Assembly (NCBI GenBank): GCA_032717465.1
Contig: CM064683.1
Span: 40,382,497 to 40,446,496 of the forward strand
Direction of reading: 5' to 3'
Length of the DNA stretch: 64,000 nt
From: Coenobita brevimanus
Taxonomy: Eukaryota > Arthropoda > Malacostraca > Decapoda > Coenobitidae
Positions 56,170 to 64,000 of the stretch are shown in pieces (position 1 is the first letter of the stretch; each line of letters begins with the position of its first letter). Made by a program: the position numbers and the translations under genes. The notes below the pieces were generated by a model. That model worked only from the letters and a program-made list of their open reading frames with translations. It was not told where the DNA came from and did no database searches.

Positions 56170-56530
56170 ATGACAGTGTGAGATGTGGTAGTGTGGTGTG
56201 TGACGGAGTGAGGTGTTGTAGTATGAGGTGTTTATGCAGTGTGGTAGTGTTAAGTGTGGCAGAAGGAAATTTTGATGTGTGGGACTATGAGGTGTGGCAG
56301 TGCGAAATGAGGCGAGACTTTTAAATAGGTGTGATGTGTGAGGTGTACGTGATGTGTAGCAGTGTGGGATGAGGTGAGGTACTGACAGGACTGGGTTTGA
56401 CAGTGTGAGGTGTTGGTGAGGTGTGGCAGTGCGAGATGAGGTGAGGCATGACAGAACTGGGTGTGGCAGTGTGAGATATACGTGAGGTGTGGCGGTGTCT
56501 GCTAATGTACAGTGATTCCTCAACCACTCT
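56168..56530 (+). repeat. Degenerate GTGTGGYAGTGTGAGRTG minisatellite
   Basis: Irregular 20-28 bp units of GTGTGGCAGTGNGARATGAG type extend the (GT)n for 360 bp. Similar in style to the array at 39.1-39.65 kb, also adjoining (GT)n. Confidence 0.75.
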
Positions 56531-58535
56531 GTGTAATATGTTAGTTCCAAGACGCCCAAACAGGCCAGAAAGTAGGCCACCCTTTAGTGTAGGTACAGCA
56601 ACTCTATTTATAAACTCTCCTAAACTTAAGTTGTAGAAGAATTACTTTACATTCAAATTAGAATGAATATTAAAGTGAAAACCTATGAGTAAAAAAATAA
56701 CTTGAGGTAATAATTGCTGTTATGGAGACGTGTTTGTCGTAAAAATTTCTGAGAATCTTTTATAAATACAACAGAACTGCGTGAAGTGTTGACAGTCACT
56801 GTCACTCTCATCAGCTGTTGTCCCAGGATGGTGTTATATCCATTTTTCTGCCACATTTACCATCTCCCCGGCATTGTTAACTCGACGTTCACTACGAGGA
56901 TGTCCTTTAGCGACATTATATTCTTTCCATGTCTCGCTTATTTTATTCATGTTAGAAGACTCATTGTGGACTGGAGGAGGTAGATATAGTCTGTGTACCC
57001 CTTCTGTACCAGGGGGAAGCAAGACTCAAGTCTTGACTCTCCCTAACCCAGCAAAACCCAGCTTAATCCACCCGCCATCACCTTCAAGATCTGATATATT
57101 CCCTATCTGCGTCTTCGGGTGGCTGCCTCGTCTGACTGATGTTGCCTCGCACTTTTACGTGAAGCCAAGATCTTGATTTGAAAAAGGACATGTGCAGACC
57201 TATGATTTCCATTTCGAAATGTCGCTGTTTTTTCTACCGAGAGGTAAAGGAAATGTGCCCCTGAACTTCAGAAAACATGTGTGTGTTAATAAGTGAGTCA
57301 TGTAATGTAATATTTTACGCCATAATTATTGGATCATTCCACCTCTCGACTCAAGATCCTAGTTAATGTAGATATTGAGATAACGTAGCAACATTTGTTT
57401 GGCGATTTATTCCGTATGTTGCTCCTCGTTATTCTCTTGTAAGTTACTTTTGAACAAGTATGTCGATATTAAACGATATAAATAACGTAGAAGAGAAGGT
57501 TGTCAATTGTGTGTAATCCATCCGCTACACTGCATCCATTTATTCAAGAACAAACTACCTGACAAGGACAGGGCACAAGGAAGGGTGGAAAAGTTGTACT
57601 CACAGTAGGAAATGGTGGTTACTGTCAAGATTTATACAGCGTTCATCTGTGGGTATAACTCCACCATTTAAAATTCATGGCGTTATGAAATCAACAAGCA
57701 AGGAAGATAAGTAAGCCCACGATAATACAACTCCCAACATCCCACCACTCACATTTCCCAGACAATGCGTATGGCACATCAATTCCTGTTACGTTCCAAA
57801 ATTATAAACTCCATTTCGGTATGTGAGCATAATTAGTCCTGAGCCTCCCAATCCACGAACATATCGCCTCCTACACTGCACCACCTCCACTCCCCCCCCC
57901 CCACCTAGCTGGCACCCAAAGGAGACCAGCATCCAATATGGCCCATCTCCTCCAATATGTCCCTCTCACTTGGCTGCCCACTCCCCTCAAGCTCACTCGA
58001 TAAAACTGTATTTACGAACCCAAATGAAAATCCACTGACGGCCAGGTGGCAGGAGTATCGTCTTTCTGTTCGAGATGCTGCCGAAAGAGATGACGGGATC
58101 TGTCTGCCTGCCTGTCTGCTTGGTTATTAGTCTACGTATCTCTATCGGTTTTTCTTTTTGTATGGGAGTATCTGTCTCTCTGCCTGTTTTCTTGTTTATC
58201 CGTCTAGATATTTGTTAATAGGTTTTCCTTTACCTACTGGATTATTTGTACGCCAGTCTGCTCGCTCATTATTTGTCTGAGAATATATCTTTCTGCTTTT
58301 CTTTATGTAGTTCTGCCAGTCAGGTTATGGACTATACAGTCCGTACCCTAAAATCCAATAATTCTTCCGCACAGCCTAGAATGAGCACTGCCTTTCATAT
58401 GTCACCTCTTGGGTACTTATAACGAAGTCTCTATACTGGCGTATGTTAAGACTGCCTCATTCCTGACTGGTGTGATGGTATTAGTGGGGCATTATATGAT
58501 ATTCAGTAGATTATGTGGAAGATCAGTGAAGACCA
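56531..58535. other. No supported gene
   Basis: Two kb of ordinary intergenic DNA. CTGYCTG and GTTTATCCGTCTA repeats at 58095-58300 are low-complexity. A 12-bp near-palindrome, AAGACTCAAGTCTT, lies near 57021-57034. No domains in short frames. Confidence 0.45.
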
Positions 58536-58790
58536 TTTTGGCAAAAAAAAAAAAAAGAAAAAAAAGGCTGTTCAAGATAGGATCAGTGTGCCGATGGCAG
58601 TCAACAGTCCACCCTCCTGCCTCTGTTAGGCATCCGTCTGCGGCGCGTTTCTTCCAACCTGATATAAGATCCTTGACCCCATTCAGTTCAGTTGGTGGCC
58701 ACCTGTAGTCAGATGGAGAGCTGATTTGGCAAGTAATCAAGGAGGCTCATTTCTGCCTCATCGCAAAGGCTTTTTCTCAATTTCAAGCAC
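58536..58790 (+). repeat. Relative of the 18.4-20.3 kb diverged repeat
   Basis: GTTGGTGGCCACCTGTAGTC then AGATGGAGAGCTGATTTGGC near 58690-58730, and AATCAAGGAGGCTCATTTCTGCC after it, align loosely with GTTGATGGCCAGGTGTAGTC (19499-19518) and AACCAAGGGGACTTATTTCCACC (about 19617-19640). Confidence 0.5.
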
Positions 58791-59433
58791 CGACGACATT
58801 ATATCCAAGATGTGGGAGGGGCCGAGCTCAGTCAGAAAAGAACAATACAGTATAATATGTACAAACGTGTGTGTTCGTATGCAGGGCCAGACACTGCATC
58901 ATGTGGGAAAACACTGTCAGATGAACTGTCAAGTATTACTGCCCGGACTCACAAACGACGCCTTCTTCCAAAATACCCACAAAAATATAAATGAATAAAA
59001 TGTAGTGAGAGCAGGGGAAGATGTAGCATTTTAGGGTCGTTACACACAAAAGGTTTTAGCAGAGTAATGATTAGCAGCCTGACGGAGATAATTTACGGAC
59101 ATAGCAGCTTATATGGAGCGTTGTGGCTGGCTGCCCTGAAACACAGTTTAGATAACAGGTTAGACTAGTGTGTAAGAAGAAGTGGCTTTAGTGAAATACA
59201 TAAAAAATCAACGATATGTGGGAAATACTTATACTTCTGTGCAAGAAAAAAATGTATGTTTGCTAGTAAAATAGAAATATTGTCAGAGAAAGGTATAATA
59301 CATGATCTAATCGAAATAAATAAAAAGAATAAATATATGGAAATTCTCAGATTAAGGAGTAAATAGAAGTAATTTTCTTGAATTTTACACAAAACTGATA
59401 TTGGGAACAATATCAGACAAGCATAATAAGTAT
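58791..59433. other. No supported feature
   Basis: Unique-looking AT-rich sequence; nothing recognised. Confidence 0.45.
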
Positions 59434-59547
<114 letters not shown>

Positions 59548-59801
59548 ATTTTAAAAACCATTATGGACATTTTATCTCTGTTCAATGATCTTCCTGGAAG
59601 CCTTAAATCATTATCAGCTCTTTTACAGTTTTCTTATCTGCCCTGACACATAAATGATTAAGTAGGTGAATACAGAATTATGCTTTCGTCGTACCAAAAA
59701 ACACATTATTTTCCATTATTTTCTCTCTTGATTACCAAAAACAGACACTAAATGCAATTCATATACTTTTATAAAGGCAAGATAGGCCCAACAGTCTGAC
59801 C

Positions 59802-59803
59802 AA

Positions 59804-59897
<94 letters not shown>
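59802..59897. repeat. Compound (CA)n-(TA)n microsatellite at the Penelope boundary
   Basis: (CA)n at 59802-59848 passes directly into (TA)n to 59897, 27 bp before the left inverted repeat of the Penelope-like element. The right repeat also ends in (TA)n. Confidence 0.96.
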
Positions 59898-59900
<3 letters not shown>

Positions 59901-59923
59901 GAGACTTCACTTCACCGTGAAGA

Positions 59924-60629
59924 TATGTATGCAAACTAACCACAGGAGAAATGAAAGGAGCGATAGTGAGTACTTTCGTATATTACATCTTCAGACAGTG
60001 AGACAGAAACGTAAAGGGTAGAGGTCTTTTATGCACACCCGCAGCAGGTAGTGGCACACAGAACAATGGATGACCTGAATTTTTACCTGCGGCTAAACTT
60101 AGGGTCACCTGCAGCAGGGAGTGGAACACAACAAAGGATGACCTGAATCTAAAAATGCACGTGACAAAGGAGGAGGGAGTAGGAGGGGAGGAAAGGGGAT
60201 TGGGAGGGAGAGGAAAGGGGAGAGGGGTGAGGGAGGAGGGGATAAATACTGCTGCTTAAGACCTAGAGGATTAATGCTTGGTGTGTCCCACACAGGTGTG
60301 ACTACACCACCAGGAGATGACAGGGAACAATCACGTGTTAGTCTGGGGGATACTGCTTTAAAATTAATTCAGTTAACAATTTATCACACTTAAAATGACC
60401 ATAGCTCATGTTTACATTCTTTTCATATGTGCCAGAAATTAGACAAGATTCTATTACATTTCTTTCATCTAAGCTTTTTGATCTTGCTAGAATCTTGGAG
60501 CCTGTCCAGTCAATATGGTGATCACTGGATGCTTTGTGCTGAAATAAACCACTACTCTGTTGGGCTGTCCTTACACTGTATTTATGTTGTGAGATTCTAG
60601 TTTCCAAATCTTTTCCAGATTGTCCTATG
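59924..60629 (-). repeat. Penelope left inverted repeat
   Basis: Reverse complement of 62498-63207, with roughly 90% identity by eye. It contains the endonuclease C-terminal half and the whole 3' untranslated region, including a G-rich stretch (60165-60240) matching the C-rich stretch at 62880-62960. It carries extra sequence near 60085-60110 relative to the right copy. Confidence 0.9.
60338..60629 (-). pseudogene. Inverted copy of the GIY-YIG endonuclease C-terminal half
   Basis: The minus strand encodes GQSGKDLETRISQHKY through SYGHFKCDKLLTELIL to the same stop as 62787. The GIY and YIG motifs themselves lie outside the duplicated part, so this fragment could not be an active nuclease. Confidence 0.9.
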
Positions 60630-61380
60630 GACATTTGGAGATTACGAGAAGCTTACCCTGACAAGATCCATTGCCAAAACCAGAGAAGAAACAAACAGCA
60701 AATTTAAAATTTCGGACACCAAGAAACAGTGTATTAGAAACATATTAACACCGGAAAATCAACACATAGTCTTCTCTCACTGTTATCAAGTTCTCACCAA
60801 TGAAACTATTAGTGTGAAACGTAAACATGAACAGAAATTAAAAGGACTGATTGAAAACAGTTATTGGAACATACATATGAATCCAGATTGCGTCATAAAC
60901 CTGTCATCTAAAGAATTAGATCGGGATACCTTATGTGCCCTAGGTTATGGGTTATCGTTTTCTTATGGCAAGAAGATAAACCCAGTGCAGGTTGGAAAGT
61001 CCTTGTTTCAAATGGAAAAACAATCAGGTGAAAATAGTGAGATTATTCGTGGCATTTTATATGGGGCAATGTTTTAGAAAAATAACAACTCTGCTCCTAA
61101 AAGATTTGTGAATGCCTTGGACAAATTGAAAAAAGATGACTCCCTGCATATAACTACAGCTGATAAAAGCAGCGCTGTAGTAGTCATGAACAAATGTGAC
61201 TACAAGGAAAAAGTGAGTGAACTGTTGCGTGACACCAACACCTACAGTGAACTAAAAAGTGATCCAACTGAAAAACAAAGTAGAAAATTCCATAAAGAAA
61301 TCAAGACTTTGCTAAGAGGAAGGGATGACTTGATCAAACAGTTCTCTGTGCAAAAATTCATCTGCACCATATATGTATAG
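60630..61380 (+). pseudogene. Penelope-like ORF, N-terminal region, with nonsense mutation
   Basis: Frame readable from about 60640 (DYEKLTLTRSIAK) through VINLSSKELDRDTLCALGYG, the conserved N-terminal block of Penelope-like proteins. A TAG at 61075-61077 interrupts it. The same frame continues afterwards with KRFVNALDKLKKDDSLHITT and DKSSAVVVMN (the block where RT similarity begins) until a frameshift near 61373. No initiating ATG is visible before the inverted repeat, so the 5' start is missing. Confidence 0.85.
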
Positions 61381-62449
61381 CTTGATTAAAACTCACAAAC
61401 CAAACAACCCCATCAGGCCAATTGTAAGCTCTGTAGGCTCTACGACATACAAGCTCTCCAAGTGGCTTGTAACACTGTTGTCCCCTGTTGTAGGCACTAT
61501 CTCTGATTCATTTGTACAAAACAATGAGGATTTGGTAAGAAAGTTAAAATCTCTAAATGTCATGTACCCCTACAAATTAGTCAGCTTTGATGTTAAATCA
61601 TTATTCACAAATGTCCCTGTTGATGATGTTTTAACTTTCCTGCCAAGCATTCTGGGTAGTAACACTGATGGTATTCCCTCTGAAAACATTATCAAGCTAA
61701 TTAAATTGTGCATTGTGAACTCTTCCTTTACCTTTGAAGGTAAATTTTACACACAAAAATTTGGTATGGCCATGGGCAATCCCCTCTCTCCAGTTCTGGC
61801 AAATATTTACATGGAGTACTTTGAGAAACATTTACTGACCTCCATAAAGGAGCAAAACATAGTTTGGCTCCGATACGTTGATGATATCCTGTGCTTCTGG
61901 CCTAACAGTCTTCCCATTGATGAATTTCTCCTGCAATTAAACTCGTTAGTTCCATCGATTAAGTTTACTCATGAGATGGAAATGGATAATGAAATGCCAT
62001 TTTTGGATGTAAAAGTTATCAGGGACCAAAATGTTTTGAAGACTAAGGTATACAGAAAACCTACAAATATTATGTCATATGTTCATTACTATTCAAACCA
62101 TCATATTAATGTAAAAAGATCTGTGTTCATATCCATGTACCTAAGAGCATATAGAATTTCAGACCCAGAATTTTTAGATGATGAACTAAAAATGATTCAG
62201 AGTATTGGAAAGAAGCTAAAATATCCACAAAGCATACTAACTCAGTGCCACAATACAGCCAAGAAACGATTCCTTGAAGGGAAAACTAATAAGCCAGATC
62301 GCCAGAACATTCAAAGAACCCTTGTCCTCCCCTTCTATGAAAATTTTCTTGATGTTGTTCACATACTGAGGAAACTCAATGTACAAGTAGTATTCAAATA
62401 TGAGAACACCATCAATAAAAACCCTCATCAAGAACAGCCCTTTCAGTAA
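61373..62449 (+). pseudogene. Penelope-type reverse transcriptase core
   Basis: 358 open codons. YSLIKTHKPNNPIRPIVSS, then motif A SFDVKSLFTNVP (Asp 73), motif B AMGNPLSPVLANIYM (133-147), motif C YVDDILCFW (168-176), then FLDVKVIRD and VYRKPTNIMSYVHYYSNHH. These are diagnostic of Penelope-like RTs, which are related to telomerase. All catalytic Asp residues are kept. The segment is out of frame with both the upstream domain (break near 61373) and the downstream endonuclease (break near 62405-62420). Confidence 0.95.
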
Positions 62450-62789
62450 TTCAGGCGTTGTTTACAAAATCCCGTGTAAAAGCTGTAACAAATTTTACAT
62501 AGGACTTTCTGGAAAAGATTTGGAAACTAGAATCTCACAACATAAATACAGAGTAAGGACAGCCCAACAGAGTAGTGGTTTATTTCAGCACAAAGCATCC
62601 AGTGATCACCATATTGACTGGACAGGCTCCAAGATTCTAGCAAGATCAAAAAGCTTAGATGAAAGAAATGTAATAGAATCTTGTCTAATTTCTGGCACAT
62701 ATGAAAAGAATGTAAACATGAGCTATGGTCATTTTAAGTGTGATAAATTGTTAACTGAATTAATTTTAAAGCAGTATCCCCCAGACTAA
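62400..62789 (+). pseudogene. GIY-YIG endonuclease domain of the Penelope-like element
   Basis: Open frame with GVVYKIPC (GIY position 19-24), CKSCNKFYIG (YIG position 33-35), Arg 44 in LETRISQHK, and ERNVIESCLI carrying the likely catalytic Glu near residue 77. A CxxC precedes the YIG motif, as in endonuclease-bearing Penelope elements. It is one frame away from the RT. It would nick the target to prime reverse transcription. Confidence 0.93.
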
Positions 62790-63207
62790 CACGTGATTGT
62801 TCCCTGTCATCTCCTTGTGGTGTAGTCACACCTGTGTAGGACACACCAAGCATTAATCCTCTAGGTCTTAAGCAGCAGTATTTATCCCCTCCTCCCTCAC
62901 CCCTCTCCCCTTCCCCCTCCCTCCCAATCCCCTTTCCTCCCCTCCTACTCCCTCCTCCTTTGTCAAGTGCATTTTTTTAGATTCAGGTCATCCTTTGTTG
63001 TGTTCCACTCCCTGCTGCAGGTGACCATAAGTTAATCCGCTGGTAAAAATTCAGGTCATCCATTGTTCTGTGTGCCACTACCTGCTGCGGGTGTGCATAA
63101 TAGACCTCTACCCTTTACGTTTCTGTCTCACTCTGTCTGAAGATGTAATATACGAAAGTACTCACTGTCACTCCTTTCATTTCTCTTGTGGTTAGTTTGC
63201 ATGCATA
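62498..63207 (+). repeat. Penelope right inverted repeat
   Basis: From the codons just before YIG through the 3' untranslated region (CACGTGATTGTTCCCTGTCA, C-rich stretch, GGTCATCCTTTGTTGTGTTC) to GTTAGTTTGCATGCATA. It contains an internal near-duplicate: ATTCAGGTCATCC, then TGTTCYRYKTRCCACTMCCTGC, occurs at about 62981-63018 and 63050-63088. Confidence 0.9.
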
Positions 63208-63229
63208 TATATATATATATATATATATA
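63204..63229. repeat. (TA)n between Penelope and mariner
   Basis: Short TA tract ending TATA|CAGTCGG, providing the TA target for the mariner insertion. Confidence 0.95.
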
Positions 63230-63498
63230 CAGTCGGCGCAATGGAAGTCTGGACCCTCTAATTCGCACCATATATTTGGTAGGGTCCAATGAATATTGTA
63301 GGAAAATTCCTGTAGTCGGTGGATTTTTTTCTGGTGGCTTCTATGAACTTTACAGGCTTGCCACTACATGCTGTGAATTTATGAGCTCAGTGCCTGCCTG
63401 ACTTTGGATGAGAAAGCACGTCAGATTTTCTTGTCCTGCCTGGCCTTTGTTAATTTTAAAGCTCTCGTTTTCACACCCTCCTTTGCCTTAGTGAATCA

Positions 63499-63573
63499 TT
63501 GGAGATGGGTCCCAAGCCACTAACTGATGTAGATAAAGCCCGAATTTTAACTATGAGAGAGGAAAATGTAAAA
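63499..63573 (+). pseudogene. Mariner transposase N-terminus, plus-strand fragment
   Basis: MGPKPLTDVDKARILTMREE from about 63505 matches the first helix-turn-helix of mariner/Tc1 transposases. Similarity ends at about 63573, where the sequence turns into the reverse complement of the minus-strand copy, so the frame to 63738 is chimeric and not a gene. Confidence 0.75.
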
Positions 63574-63574
63574 A

Positions 63575-63957
63575 TTAAGGAGAGGCTTCAGTGCAGCAGT
63601 ACGGCTGGGGATCCTGAAGTCTTTCTGAAGTCAATGTTGTATGATACTGTCAGACACATCTTTCAGCAATTCTGGGTACATATCTTTCAGTTGTCTAGCG
63701 GTCAAACGTGGGTCTTTTATCACAGCTTGCTTCAGTAACATGTCTGTAGTTGGTGATGTCTTCTTTTAGGTCCCAGCCTGTCTTTATGTTGGGGAATTGT
63801 GTTTTTTGGCAGGTGGCGAGCAGCAGCGAGGAGTGCCATAACGGTAGATTTACCTCACCCAGTTCGAATACAAATATTATTAATTTTTACATTTTCCTCT
63901 CATAGTTAAAATTCGGGCTTTCTCTACATCAGTTAGTGGCTTGGGACCCATCTCCAA
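63575..63957 (-). pseudogene. Mariner transposase DNA-binding half, minus strand, decayed
   Basis: On the minus strand the start codon lies near 63952 (MGPKPLTDVEKARILTM). After a stretch with several stops the frame recovers as KQAVIKDPRLTARQLKDMYP and ELLKDVSDSIIQH, then SRTAALKPLLN. DPRLTARQL followed by a VS-tIqh block and a KPLL block is the order of the second helix-turn-helix and linker of mariner transposases. The catalytic domain (DDE/D) is absent. Non-functional. Confidence 0.8.
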
Positions 63958-64000
63958 TGATTCACTAAGGCAAAGGAGGGTGTGAAAACGAGAACTTTGA

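Larger units (their letters stand above)
59924..63207 (+). mobile_element. Penelope-like element with long inverted terminal copies
   Basis: A plus-strand body coding an N-terminal domain, Penelope-type RT and GIY-YIG endonuclease is flanked by about 706-bp (59924-60629) and 710-bp (62498-63207) inverted repeats. The left one is an inverted copy of the element's own 3' third. Penelope elements are known for such partial inverted or tandem copies. The element is inactivated by one in-frame stop and two frameshifts. Both outer ends touch (TA)n tracts. Confidence 0.92.
63230..64000 (-). mobile_element. Mariner/Tc1-like foldback element, incomplete at window end
   Basis: Begins CAGTCGGCGCAATGGAAGTC directly after a TA, the mariner-type terminal pattern and target site. 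63455-63580 and 63885-64000 are near-perfect inverted copies (GAAAACGAGAGCTTT pairs with the window end), enclosing about 300 bp. The right arm is cut by the window edge. The structure is a head-to-head arrangement of two copies of the transposase start. Confidence 0.8.

Overview
This 64 kb window looks like intergenic DNA from a large, repeat-choked arthropod genome, most likely a decapod crustacean. I infer that from four things: the very high density of long (CA)n, (GA)n, (TA)n and (AAT)n microsatellites; tRNA-derived SINEs; LINE 3' ends with ATAG-type tails; and intact Ty3/gypsy and Penelope-like elements. I recognise no conserved single-copy host gene with introns. Almost everything interpretable is a mobile element or a tandem repeat. 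The species is not determinable from what I can see.

Layout. 0-1.9 kb: an intronless 320-codon ORF with two copies of a winged-helix-like domain and two Pro-rich repeat tracts. It sits behind a well-formed TATA/initiator promoter with repeated upstream boxes, and a foldback repeat follows it. 2-23 kb: microsatellites, polypyrimidine blocks and several minisatellites (28-bp array at 5.7-6.7 kb, 27-bp array at 8.5 kb, 80-bp array at 14.4 kb), plus two tRNA-derived SINE copies. 23-46 kb: three copies of one LINE 3' end, a decayed LINE endonuclease fragment, three SINE families, a dispersed repeat opening with AACCCCTTCA, and more microsatellites.

47.1-56.1 kb: a young, nearly complete minus-strand Ty3/gypsy element carrying an envelope-like gene. 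It has 236/238-bp LTRs, a tRNA-type primer site, gag, protease-RT-RNase H, integrase and an Env-like fusion glycoprotein with a KR/GLFDF-type cleavage site. It is inserted inside a (GT)n microsatellite with a TGTG target duplication. gag/pol and pol/integrase are each separated by a -1 frame change, and the second coincides with a canonical AAATTTC slippery heptamer in the correct phase.

59.9-63.2 kb: a Penelope-like element whose RT and GIY-YIG endonuclease coding region is bounded by about 700-bp inverted copies of its own 3' end. It carries one nonsense and two frameshift lesions. 63.23 kb to the window end: a mariner-like foldback, inserted at a TA next to the Penelope repeat, with a degraded transposase N-terminal half on the minus strand and an inverted copy of its start on the plus strand.

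The layers nest: microsatellites are targets (gypsy in GT, mariner in TA) and are repeatedly found at SINE and Penelope ends. Most long open frames here are frame-open tandem repeats, not genes.
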